From the NCBI GenBank assembly GCA_001953115.1, contig LSSL01002358.1, positions 1 to 17,421 on the forward strand: a DNA stretch of 17,421 nt. Reading direction: 5' to 3'. Of the stretch, positions 7,161 to 17,421 are shown in pieces. The position numbers were made by a program, and so were the translations under genes. Positions within the stretch are counted from its first letter, which is position 1; the number at the start of each line of letters is the position of its first letter. Source of the DNA: Smittium mucronatum. Its lineage: Eukaryota; Kickxellomycota; Harpellomycetes; Harpellales; Legeriomycetaceae. The notes beneath the pieces are model-generated. The model worked only from the letters and a program-made list of their open reading frames with translations, was not told where the DNA came from and ran no database searches.

Positions 7161-8145
7161 TTGGATATGCAAGGTTTCAGTTTTGGAAAAATGCTAACCA
7201 TAGAAAATACATTGCAGCAGTATAGAAAATAATACGCTTAAAAAATATAACTTATAAAACTTGTATGAGAAAAGTATGTTAAGTCCTTCGCTTAACTATC
7301 TGAAACTTAACCATTGCAAACCAATTGTCAACTATTATGAGTACGCCGTGCACTAAACGGTTAGCTGTCACCAATACATTATTACATAATTTATACTGAT
7401 AGAAAATTATTCTGAAAACGTTTTACCAATTGTTGAATTAACACTATCTAATTATAAAATAAACTACCTACTTATTCGACATAAAAAGAATACCTTTTTC
7501 CCCACTGGTGTTTTTGGTTATATATTTTATCTATATACCTACATGTTCCCCCATAAAAACAAATTTTATATTTATAAATCATACTCAAATTAAAAATTAT
7601 TTACTATTTATATATAGAAATACAACGAGAAATCAAGAGGATGTATAAAGTTTAAATTCACCAAATAACCTTTAATTAGTCGGTGATACAATTAAAGCTC
7701 GTTTTTTGAAGAATAGAAACTAGAAATCATTTTGCTACTACTTCTTGATTAAGAGTGTGAATAAAAAATTGTTGAAATTTGCAGTTAACTAGATAATAAA
7801 AATAACCCTATTATTCAAAAGTTGCTTATATTTCTAGAAAAAATATTATTTTGACTTCAAGGGTACTAATTTTCCTAAAGCTATAAAATATTGGAATTAC
7901 ACAAGGCATATTTCTTCTAAGAAATTTACTAAAAAAATCCTAAACAATGATTAAATTAAAAATCTAATGCAGCTTGTATATCCCCTATTTTTCATGTAGA
8001 TTTTTTGGTCTGAAAACAAAAACTCTACAAATAAATATTAAGGATAGAGTTTATTTTTAAAAAAAAGAAAATAACCAGTCGAAATAATTTTATTTTGCAA
8101 ATTTTGAAATATTATTCGGATAATAGTTAAAATGGTCTAAATCAT
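7161..8145. other. AT-rich stretch with no supported gene
   Basis: Nothing convincing was found. The part at 7270-7370 is slightly less AT-rich but shows no open frame, family motif or RNA fold that I can support. Confidence 0.6.
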
Positions 8146-8397
8146 TCACCTTCTATTTCCAGCAATCATCCGCCTATAACCAATAAGCTTCCCTGTGTTC
8201 TCATTTATGCACTCCTTCTCATAATCTTCTACAAACTCTTCATTTACTTTTATCATATTACTTACGAACCATTCTTCTCCATGCTAATACCTATTACTAC
8301 TTATCACGACCCAAAACCCCTTTCGTGTCCAAAAACTCTCCTCTCGTAATAAATCCATTATTACTAATAAAAAATTATTTTCTGGATATAAAATCAA
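8146..8397 (-). pseudogene. Hidden reading frame interrupted by one amber codon, unknown family
   Basis: On the minus strand one frame runs from after TAA (8398-8400) to TGA (8146-8148) with a single internal stop, TAG at 8284-8286. From ATG 8356-8358 the product would be 24 residues, the amber codon, then 45 residues. The first part includes EESFWTRKGFWVVISSNRY and the second EEFVEDYEKECINENTGKL followed by IGYRRMIAGN. The mix of charged residues, Trp and Gly is protein-like and unlike translations of the surrounding DNA, and the segment is clearly less AT-rich with a purine-rich minus strand. The opposite strand is also open in register (8131-8346) but without an upstream ATG; its pyrimidine richness explains that. 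Possible readings are a gene remnant with a C-to-T change making TAG, an exon (GTATTAG before CATGG, AAG before GTGAAT), or chance. I recognise no family. Confidence 0.3.
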
Positions 8398-10254
8398 TTA
8401 ATTTTTTATAATTTTATCTTGTTTTCGAGAATATATAATTCTCTGTTGTTAGATTTTATTTTTTTAGCATATTTAATGAAAAGTCAATTTTTTTCAATAC
8501 TTTGATTGTAACATTGAGGATATGGAATAATATTATTTTTTCTGAAGGATTTTTATTTTTAAATATTAATAAATAACCATTATTTTTTTATCTGATTCAA
8601 TTTGAAATTTGATACCCGAGATAAGCGAAAATAAATCAGCATGCTCTGCGATTATAATTCGGATTTTAATATTTTGAATTGTAAAAGTGCTATAGCTAAC
8701 CAATTTTTCAAAATTTAATTGAAAGTAAATGTATCAAGGGTTTATTTTATTCCAATTATCTAAACATAGCGAATTTTATTACCTCCACTTATATTTTTTT
8801 CATACAGCTACGTTCTTTAGCTTTATAGAAAACATTTTTTGCATTTAAAATCATAATGCTCGATATTTTCAAAGTTCCAAACAAATTAAGAACAAAAAAG
8901 TCATATTCTAAAAAATGAAATTAAAAATAGACTAGATTTAGTTATTAAAAATATTGCTATTTTTTTTTATTTTCCATGATTTTATACCTGAAATTTGAAT
9001 TAAATTGATCGATTATGTTTATTTAAATTCAGGGGAAGCTCAGACTTATTTAGTATCAACCTTGTATAAATTTAGGAAAATCAGCACTATTTTACTTAAA
9101 ATAGATTTTTTAAATTTTTTAAAGTAGCTTCGAAATAATTAATCCGATTTTAATTCAAGCTATCGTCTCTCTCTAAAACTTTCTGCGCCAGAATTTGTGT
9201 TTTACGACTAAAAGTATATATTGAAAAGCTTTTTTCAGATCTAACTCCTCTTTCCTACAATCCCAGTACATTTTTATTTTAAAAAAAATATTAGCTTAAT
9301 AGGTATGAATATATTTCAAAATTATGACATATATTCTTGATTTAAAAATTTTTTTATTTCAAATATTTTTTATTTTAAAGGACAAAAAAATGGCTTATTA
9401 TAATTTAAAAAACTAACTGTATTAAAAAAATTATTCTTTTGAGAAAAAAAAATAGTAGTTTTAAGAATATGAAATTTATTTATTTATTTTTTCTATTTAT
9501 TTATTTATCTAGTAATGTACGGATATTATTATTCTGATTTTAATATCGAATGGAAATTTAAGTGATTTTTTTTTTATCTTCCACTCTGAAAGGATTAATA
9601 TGGATATAATATTTTTATTTTGAAATAAAAATGCGAGAGATTAAAATTAAAAATAAATAGTATAAAATTGGTATTCTGTTTTTTTTTTAAAAAAAATCTT
9701 TATAAATCCCTTATTTAAAACAAAATCTTTAAAAAAATTAATTTATTCATATTTATTATTTCTATATTTATGATGCTAAAAATTACAGCAGAATAACCTA
9801 TAAAGTGAATTATTATTAAAGCTTTAATATATATGTCTAAAACTATGTTAAATAACAAATAAAGTCCGAGTAAATCAAATAATTTATTAATAAATAATCT
9901 AAAAACCCTCAAACAAAATCCGAAACATTAAATTCGTTTTTTTTTTCATCAAATAAGTTTATTTTTATTATAAGAAAAAAAAACTTTTATTAAAAAATTA
10001 TCTAGAGTTATGTTCAATTAAGTTTTTATAAAAATAATTAATCGCAAATTATTCATTCAAATTTATTTAATTTGAATAAAGCTAAAAATTTAACCATTTT
10101 TGGTTCTAAAAACTCATTGATTTTCTATTCAATAATACGAAAAATTGAGTTAGTTACAAAAATTTTTATTTTATAAAAGTATTTATATTTCCAGAAACTA
10201 TATATTTTTTATTTATCATTTTTAGAAGCAAGGAAAAATGTAAGAAAATTTGAA
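8398..10254. other. AT-rich stretch with no supported gene
   Basis: Very AT-rich with many homopolymer runs and a simple TATTTATTTATTT-type stretch at about 9477-9510. A 65-codon minus-strand frame at 9715-9912 consists almost wholly of Ile, Leu, Phe, Asn and Lys codons and is what chance gives in such DNA. Confidence 0.6.
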
Positions 10255-10278
10255 ATTCTGATTCTGATTCTGATTCTG
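10255..10278 (+). repeat. Hexanucleotide microsatellite (ATTCTG)4
   Basis: Four perfect tandem copies of ATTCTG. It is the clearest simple repeat with G and C in the desert. No coding frame surrounds it. Confidence 0.9.
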
Positions 10279-12605
10279 AAATCTTCAAAGACATGATATT
10301 TCTGAGAGGTAAAATCATCCCAATTAATATCCTATCATCAAATTATTGCTAACTTGAAACTATGAATTTATTGATATTATGTAGAGGATCGAAGGTTAAA
10401 TTGATGTAAGGATATATTAAGTTTAAGTTTATTACATCCCCTATCTAATCTATTATTTTTTATAGGTAAGTCTTTTTTTTCAATCAAGTCAAATATTTTG
10501 TAATTAAAGCTGGCGTTTTTTTAGAAATATTGCTAGGTTTAGAGAGCTATTTTGTATAATTAGATATAGATAAATTCTTTTTTTTAATTCTGCAAATATT
10601 TTTAAGATTGATTTTTATTAGCGCTACATCTAAATTTCCTGATATTATTTTTGAATTTGGATAACATTTTTATATTCGGGTTGTATAAAAGTCACTTCTT
10701 TGGTAATTGATACCTTTTAAGTAAGAACGCTTTTAATATCAGGCATTTTTTTTCCAGAATTTTTTTTTTATAATTAACTTTCATTTCGTATTTTTAAGAA
10801 TTATTTCGTTTAAAATAGTTTGGGTATTAAGAAAAAATTGTAAAATTAGTCAAAATTAAATTTGCGGAGTTAATATTTAACGAATATAAAAAATTACACT
10901 CAATTATACTCAAATTTTCAGGTAGTATAAATGATCATACAAATAATTTAAAAGTGAATTTGTTTTTTTTTCCGGGCTATATATAACAAGTAAATGAGCC
11001 GCTATAAATTTTGGTAATAATTGAAAATTTTTAGAATATATTTAAGAGAGGTTACTTGACTAACACATTTCTACTAATTTTTTTATTTAGAAACATCCCG
11101 AAAATTTAATGCATACTATTTTGGATAATTCATAATATTAATTACATAAATCGATTTTCTATTGGAAAAATGAGGGTGTTAAGTTAAGTTCATTAATTTT
11201 TTTCGACTTTTAAGGGTTTGGTTATAATATAATTTTATTATAGCCAATTGTTTGGATAGTAAAAAATAGTCTAGTTTTGAAGAAATCACCTATTTAAAAA
11301 GCTTTTTTTCTTCTTATTAATCTATATCCAAATTAAAAAGAATATTGAAAGATTTTAATTTTTTTTTCCCTTTAATGAATTAGATCAAATTAAAAACTTG
11401 GATTTAATTGCTTCTATTTGTTTAATACAAATCATATCGATTTATTTTTTCTATTTTTGAAATTATTTTGAAAAACACGACCATTTTAGCTTAATCCCTT
11501 TTTTAATATCGATAAATATTTTATGATTTGTTTCATAATTTATTCTCGGATTTTCTGTTTAAAAAATATTGGTGATAGTATTTTTTTGATGATGTTTATG
11601 AAGAAAATTAACATTTTATGAATTTATTTTATTTTTTATAAAATCCTTCACCCAAAATTCTCTGATTTATTAAAATAATACTTACAAAAATTTCAGCTCT
11701 ATTCATAATAAAATAATAATAATAAAACTGACTTGTGACTTTTGAATTTTTTTTAAAGAAAATGAGGAAGCTATAATATAAAAAAAAAGGCATTATTCAG
11801 ATATAAATAGCGAAATTTCCAAGATTCTGTTTTAATTCACTTTTTTTTTTTATATTAATAAAAACTCACTTTATAATTATTTATTAATTTTAAGTTTTCA
11901 AAGTTATGTTTTTATAAAAAAAATTTCCATTTATGTAATATAGAGATTTTATTAAAATTTCAGGACTTAAAAAATATTGAAAATGATTAAATCTTCAAGA
12001 AAAGATTAAAATCGCAGGCTAAATTTTAAAATACCAGGTATTTATGATTTATACAAATTTAATCTCTTTACAAATAGAAAAAAGAAAGAGTTATATCAAA
12101 AAAATAAATTCAATTTTTATTTGAATTTTCGATGATAAAAATGCACCCAAGGTAGCGGCTTTAAGTGGAAAAATGAGAGTACCATAAAATAAGTAACAGA
12201 AAAGTCAAAGAAATTTTTAATAACTGGTTTAAAACAGTATAATATATCGAAGAGACATATCTTCATCAAAGAAATGAAATTGTTCCAAAAAAAAAAAAAA
12301 CGTCTACCACCTATAATAAAATATTCAAAAAACAGAGCTTATTCCAAAAGGACTTGGCTTAGCAGATATATAACATGAGTATATTTCTTTAACTTAATTT
12401 GGTTGAAAGTTTAAATTTTTAATAAAACTAGTAGAGGGAGTAAATAAAATAAATTTTACAGAAAAATATAGAAGTTTTAACCTAGAATAGGATAGATTTT
12501 TTCCGAATTTTTAAAAAGAGATATTAATGAAAGGAGCTTAGTAAATTCCAGAAAATAGCTATTAGTATTATTAAGGTTATTATTGGGAAGCATATTCCAA
12601 TTTAA
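10279..12605. other. AT-rich stretch with no supported gene
   Basis: Only short frames, A/T runs (for example 14 A at about 12287-12300) and an ATA/AAT triplet run near 11708-11726. A slightly GC-richer patch at 12140-12370 has no frame beyond chance. Confidence 0.6.
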
Positions 12606-12998
12606 AAAACTCTATTTATAAATCTTGGATATTTAATATCGAAGAAAATTTTTTTTATTGGAGATTCATTCAGCAACCTTTTTTTGTTTCTTTATATGAA
12701 AGTAGTCCACTCTGCTGAGTCTAACCAAAAACGATTTCATCCTTGTATTTTTTTCTTACTTTAAAAAGAATCTAAAACAAAAACTGATGATGATATTAGC
12801 ATACGAAGCTCTCTTCTCTTCAATAACTACAAAAAGACCCGGTTTCGGCTATTCAGAGGTAACCTAAAAAGGGATTTTTTTAATGAATATTTTAAAAAAA
12901 AAACAACGACCAGAATTTCGGTACCATCCAAAAAATTACTATTTTATTTTGGAATTCTAATTTTAATCGATAATGCTACAATTTATATAGCAAATATA
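12606..12998 (+). other. Long AT-rich open frame interrupted by one ochre codon
   Basis: One plus-strand frame is open from 12606 to TAA at 12999-13001 except for TAA at 12762-12764: 52 codons, a stop, then 78 codons. The first in-frame ATG is at 12696. The patch 12690-12860 is locally less AT-rich, and its translation includes VHSAESNQKRFHPC before the stop and TDDDISIRSSLLFNNYKKTR after it. The 3' part ends in an Ile/Leu-rich, hydrophobic stretch. A single-stop frame of about 131 codons is somewhat longer than I would expect by chance at this composition, but not decisively so. No family is recognised. It is either a decayed gene piece or chance. Confidence 0.15.
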
Positions 12999-13001
12999 TA
13001 A

Positions 13002-14772
13002 TATTTTTGATAAAATAAAAGTATTTATCTAAAATTAAAAATTAAAATTATTGATAAAACCATTAAATCAGGAGGTATATATACAATTAAAGTCTATTAG
13101 CTCTTTTTTTCTAAATACTTAATCATAACACTATTTCAGAACTTATATCAGTTATGCATTTTCAGTAGAATTTTAAAATTAAAGGCGATAAATTTTGGAT
13201 TAGTGAATCATATGGTAAAATAAAAATTTCATAATTGAAATTCGGTGCTTTTTTTTTACACTGACATAGAAGGGATCAATAAAGTAAATAAACGGAAATA
13301 ATTTCAAAATAAAGATATAATTTAATGAATTAAACTCTAATTTTGGATATAAGAATGTTTTTCTTGGTAGTATTTATAATTAAATAAATGAAAATTCGAA
13401 AAAATAATAATAAGATCTAATTATGGTAAAAATTTCGGAAATTTCTGTACTAATAAAGAGTATTAGCTTCAAATAAAAAAAATTCTCTTAAAAATTTCGG
13501 GGTTTGTATCTCATAGAGAAAGAGGTGTTTAAATTTTTATAAGAGAGATTTGACATTAATAAATCTAAGTAAATATAAAGAAAAATAAATAAGGCGTTAT
13601 ACCCAAATAAAAACCCCTATAATAGCCTTTTTTTAAAAAAAAAATTCGAGTTCTTTAAGCATTATAAAAAAATCTAACTCCATTAATAAAAATCGATTTA
13701 TTTAAATAATGGGGGAAAATTATGAAATATCATGTATATTGGTATTATAATCATATATTCATAATTATAAAGTTGAATTTAATAATTGTGAATAGTTTAG
13801 CTTTTGCTAAAATTATAAAATAAAAAATATTATAAAAAATATTCAAATTATTTTAATAGAAAATATAAAAAAAAATATCTATATTAAAGGCGATAATTAT
13901 TGATTTTTTTATTTTTATTTTTAAAAATCGGTATATTCAATGTATTACAGAATTTTAACTTATTTTGTATATTTAATCAATTTTATTTATTCAAATATAT
14001 ATTAATTCGTTTGAATCAATGCTCTTGAGATATGGAGCTGCTATATTGGCAGAGGGGGTTTGGTTGACTAAAAATTTCAAAATTTCAATACTTTTTTTAC
14101 TTTTTTCAAATTAGCTTTTAATTCATTTTATTAACTTTAAAATAAATTTCCGGATATATATTTAATTCGAATTACACAAGTATTTTTGGAATTAAATTGA
14201 TTAAATTTCAAAAAAAAATATGAGGGATAAATGGGACTCTTTTGATGGAACTTTTAAAAATGTGAATTCGAAATTTCAAATTATGTTGTTTATGTATGCC
14301 TCACGGTAAAATTAAAATTTCCTCCATTTTTTAGCTTCTATAAAGAAAAAAAAAAATTTAATAAAATCCTAATTCATTTTACAAATTTTTTAAAAGTTGG
14401 TATAATTGAAGTTAATATAACATTAATAGATTTTTTATATAAAAAAGTAAGTATATTTATTCATGAATAATTTTAAAGCAAAAAATATGCCGAAAAAAAG
14501 AATCTTAATTGGATGGCATATTCACATTGATTATAATATAGATTTTGGTGAGATTTTTACAAGAAAAATAGATACCTGTATTAAGGTGGTTTTTGATTTT
14601 TTTTCTTGTAAATATGTGTTCATTTTATTATGACTAAATAATAAAATTAGAAAATTTTACATTTAAACTAGGGTTAATGTGTGGGTATCTGTAATTAACC
14701 AATAGATTCAGTACACGCATTGAATGTTTCATCCAATGAAGAAATATTCCTATAGGTATAATTGACTTTTAG
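13002..14772. other. AT-rich stretch with no supported gene
   Basis: Stops are dense in all frames. I see no repeat long enough to separate from AT background and no RNA gene. Confidence 0.6.
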
Positions 14773-14852
14773 AAAATAGGAAATGGTATAAATAAGGAAG
14801 CTTAGACATTTTGGAATGGCTAAGCTTTTCAACTTGTCTCTTTCCCTATTTT
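14773..14852. repeat. Fold-back of about 80 bp (33-nt arms, 14-nt loop)
   Basis: The arms are 14773-14805 and 14820-14852, with pairs summing to 29625 and no indel. The outer eight (AAAATAGG / CCTATTTT) and the inner eight (AAGCTTAG / CTAAGCTT) pair perfectly. Overall about 23 of 33 positions are Watson-Crick pairs, with mismatches in the middle. It could be a miniature fold-back element or the template of a hairpin RNA; neither is shown. Confidence 0.6.
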
Positions 14853-16075
14853 TTATATTTTTAACTAGTATATCCTTTTAAATTTTATTATTAAAATTAT
14901 CCCATTAAACCTGATCCTTACATTATCTGATAAATTTTGAAATTTTAAGAAAAACACACGTTTTAACTAATAAAAATCTTGAAATTTATTTGAAAATCAA
15001 TTAAAATTTCAAAATTTTAAATTCAAGCAATATTTTATTATTATAAACTATTTTGAAAACTTCAAATATTTTTTTTGACTTTATATATTTTTGAATCCAT
15101 ATAAATCGGAATATTAAATCCCCCTCTTGGCTAAAATGAAAAAATCCAGGATATTTCAAGTTTTTTTAATACCCCCTCTCGATTTCAAGATTTTTTATTA
15201 AACTGTTGAAGTTGAAGTTGATTTTAAATATCTTTATTTGAATTTTAAGATGACATCCCCCCCCCCATAAATTCGATTATAATGGTTAATTTATTAAGAT
15301 AGTATTATAATTAATCATTAAATAGTCGAAATTTTTAAATAAAAGAGTCTAGAACACGACAAATTCACATTATTTCGTGGATTTAGTAACTGATTATTTT
15401 TATTTTCGCCAAGTTCTGAGTTTAAAAATTTCAGAAAAATTAATGCGTGTATGATTATGGATGAGAGATATTATCAAATTCTTTTATGTATCTTATTAAA
15501 AATTAATTATGATAAGAAATGGAAGTTTTAAGAAAAATATTTTTATTTCATGAGAATGCTAAAATTTATGATAAATGTAAAGATTAAAAAAAAAATATAT
15601 ATATATAATTCATAATATGTTCTTATACTAAATAATTGTTTTGGGGTATTTATTTATCAATATAGAGGATACTTTATCTTGAGGGTAAGCTTTCATTATT
15701 TTTATAAATATTTATTTAATTTAAAAATATATATATTGTCAATTTATGTTGATATATATATTAATGATCGAAAAATTGAATATTCGTATGAAAATCATAA
15801 CCATTGGTTTTATTAAATCAACGTCTATTTTTTAATAAAAAAAATGGAAATGATAAGAAAAATTAATTTCTTTGAATTATTTTTTCTACAAATATTGATT
15901 TTAACAGAAAGAAAATTGTAAATGTATTATTTTGAAAATAGTTAAAAGTTTCAAACACATTTATTTAAAAGTATAATTTAATTATGCTTATTTTTTTCCC
16001 CAGTAAATTCATTTTAAACCCAAGAATAAGTTTTAAAAAAAATTAGAAAAAGATAAATTATTTCGAAAAATTCTT
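14853..16075. other. AT-rich stretch with no supported gene; one C10 run
   Basis: No coding or RNA feature was recognised. A run of ten C at 15257-15266 and a TATATATATA stretch near 15596-15607 are the only simple-sequence landmarks. Confidence 0.6.
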
Positions 16076-16094
16076 CCCCCGACCCCCCCCCCCC
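16076..16094 (+). repeat. C5-GA-C12 tract near the end of the AT-rich desert
   Basis: Five C, GA, then twelve C. Long C runs are very unlikely in DNA this AT-rich. The tract sits just where base composition rises toward the retrotransposon remnant and may mark an insertion or replication-slippage boundary. Confidence 0.7.
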
Positions 16095-16516
16095 GGCTGT
16101 TATAGTATCTTTATAACATGATCTCATTAATTAAATGGGCGGTGGATCACTTAAAATCTGAAGCTTAAGTGTTAGTGTTAGTGGTATGAGGATTCCAATC
16201 AGAAATTTGAATTTATACAGAACAAAGTTGAGATAGGTGGTGTCAGCTTGTAGCTGACTTAAAGTATTTTTAGATCTCCACCCACCCAAGAATTTTTCCA
16301 ACTATTCTCAACTATCCTCAACCAGTATTAACAGATTTTCGAAAGTTGGTTTTTGATTTCTGAGCGGATCGGTGCAGGTATGAACCGGCTATTCTTTTCA
16401 TTTCGTTTTTTATACCATAGAGAACTATTTAGTAAGATGCAATAAAAAAATTCAGGCAAATTTATTTTTAAGAAGGGATAAAAAAAAATTAAATTTTTAT
16501 ATCTAGAAATTTCATA
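16095..16516. other. Probable 3' non-coding flank of the LINE remnant
   Basis: This stretch is less AT-rich than the desert and has no sustained frame. Since the retrotransposon reads on the minus strand, it lies just downstream of its degenerate coding end and may be its 3' untranslated region; the boundary is not visible. It contains a perfect hairpin (16242-16258) and a short TTAGTG tandem repeat near 16175. Confidence 0.35.
16236..16282. other. Nested hairpin
   Basis: GTCAGCT (16242-16248) and AGCTGAC (16252-16258) pair perfectly around a TGT loop. GGTGG (16236-16240) can further pair with CCACC (16278-16282). Stem-loops in LINE 3' regions can be recognised by the element's own reverse transcriptase, which would fit the position, but this is inference. 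Confidence 0.4.
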
Positions 16517-16519
16517 TTA

Positions 16520-17421
16520 GATAGTTATTGGTCGCTCAGGAAGATCAACATTCGCTTTTTCCCGGTATCACAGATTCCAAGTTTCAGATCAGGTTACAGC
16601 AGCTAAAGATTCATCCGGTTAAATCTTCCACGTATTTTTTCGTTCAACGTTCACTGGTGATTTATTTTTTAATTTTCCTGTCGACTATGATGATGGTTTT
16701 TTCACCTTTTGAATTTTAAACACAAATTTTTTTTATCCATATTGCAATGCCGGTCACTCAGGTGGCCATTCTGGAGTTGATGGGCGACTTAATGAGGTCA
16801 GCTATCCAAGTTTTTAAAGTTGACCATTTGTGATATGCTCACTCTCAAGCAGTGCCGGTTTTTAGGAAGACAGACTTTATACCCAGCTCGGCTCGGATCC
16901 GCTCCATGGCGGCAGAATTACCAACATTAGCAACCAGTCTGATCGCTTTATCGATTTCGGCCTGGATCGGACTGACTCTGGCTTCACTCATGCCAAAGTT
17001 CTCACCTCCGTAACAGCCAATAGGCATTAGAACCGAATTTATGAATTTTGTTTTTAGGCTAACAGGTACGTCGCTACGTTTCAAGAAGCTATATGCAGCG
17101 TAGAATGCCTTTCTGGCCTTTAATTTGTTGTTTTTGATGGTCCCAGACACGTCCCATTTTTAGTTCATAATATACCCCAAATATGTGTACTGATCAGATT
17201 TTGGGATATTTTGGTCTTTTGGTATTAGATCGGACGATTGGGGACCGGCGACATTCATTGCACCGCACTTGGATGCATTCACCGTCATTTCCCATGTGTT
17301 CGACCAATCAGTAATTTTATTTAATGCAATTTGCATATCAGCCTCTGATTCTGCCAATAGCACGGCGACATCGGCAAAGAGCAGCCCAGGTATCCTAGAG
17401 ATGAGTCCAGGGACATATACA
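16520..17421 (-). pseudogene. Decayed non-LTR (LINE-type) retrotransposon reverse transcriptase, 3' portion
   Basis: The minus-strand frame enters from the right edge at the RT catalytic motif and reads GLLFADVAVLLAESEADMQ (from about 17390). Then come WSNTWEMTVNASKCGAMNV (motif D region), YTYLGYIMN (YLG motif) and the thumb-like region with AFYAAYSFLKRSDVPVSL and GCYGGENFGMSEARVSP, typical of LINE RTs after the palm. Stops lie in this frame at 17160-17162 (TAA), 16845-16847, 16839-16841 and 16758-16760 (TGA) and 16716-16718 (TAA), with clear coding-like sequence on both sides (for example TLKTWIADLIKSPINSRMAT). Near 16660-16675 the frame appears to shift, and coding-like sequence continues to about 16520 with further stops (16619 TAA, 16589 and 16568 TGA). 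The second catalytic Asp of the expected F-A-D-D box is Val (GTC, 17367-17369). The element is inactive. Its 5' part (endonuclease, fingers, first palm motifs) lies outside the window. Confidence 0.85.

Noticed and set aside
8131..8346. Plus-strand 72-codon open frame over the 8.2-kb island
   Set aside because: It has no ATG near its start, and its openness follows from the pyrimidine-rich strand, which rarely forms stop codons. The minus-strand reading is more protein-like.
9715..9912. 65-codon minus-strand frame
   Set aside because: Composed almost only of Ile, Leu, Phe, Asn and Lys codons in extremely AT-rich DNA, as expected by chance.
2000..16000. CRISPR-like array in the desert
   Set aside because: Repeats found are few, diverged and irregularly spaced, often inverted, and the context is eukaryotic.
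16528..16719. 63-codon plus-strand frame
   Set aside because: It lies antisense over the degenerate C-terminal coding part of the minus-strand LINE remnant, which explains it.
16520..17162. Alternative genetic code with TGA read as an amino acid
   Set aside because: The same frame also contains TAA stops, a frameshift and a lost catalytic residue, and the intact GST gene uses TGG for Trp; ordinary pseudogene decay explains it.

Overview
This looks like nuclear DNA of a eukaryote with a very A+T-rich genome. By eye the window is about three-quarters or more A+T. It has no bacterial-style packed operons, one intronless glutathione-transferase-like gene, and a decayed non-LTR (LINE-type) retrotransposon at the right edge. 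I cannot name the lineage. AT-rich fungi or fungus-like parasites, protists and some invertebrates all fit. Nothing here looks viral.

Layout. (1) 1-830: a T-rich start, then a cluster of diverged repeat copies sharing two short blocks. Two copies read as the same short peptide motif, so the cluster looks like decayed, duplicated coding DNA. (2) 1005-1688, minus strand: the only intact, convincing gene, a zeta-class GST / maleylacetoacetate-isomerase-like protein whose usual catalytic motif is partly replaced. Two TATA-like boxes lie upstream. (3) About 1.7-16.1 kb: a long AT-rich gene desert. It is not featureless: it holds a motif family arranged as inverted repeats (2.5-2.75 and 5.45-5.7 kb), a diverged 110-bp direct repeat (2.58 and 3.29 kb), a 1.3-kb element with about 225-bp inverted arms (5866-7160), a purine/pyrimidine-skewed island with a hidden reading frame broken by one amber stop (8146-8397, minus), a long frame broken by one ochre stop (12606-12998, plus), a roughly 80-bp fold-back (14773-14852), and C-runs that stand out from the background. 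(4) 16520-17421, minus strand: the 3' part of a LINE-like reverse transcriptase. It has at least seven in-frame stops, a probable frameshift and a damaged catalytic Asp-Asp pair; the 5' part lies beyond the window.

How it fits together. One functional gene sits between repeat-derived debris on the left and a mobile-element graveyard on the right. The mobile pieces appear inactive or non-autonomous: no transposase frame was found inside the inverted-repeat element, and the reverse transcriptase is dead. I did not find a convincing new multi-gene system. The items most worth a second look are the altered GST active site, the amber-interrupted frame at 8.1-8.4 kb, the inverted-repeat element and the coding-like repeat cluster at the left end.
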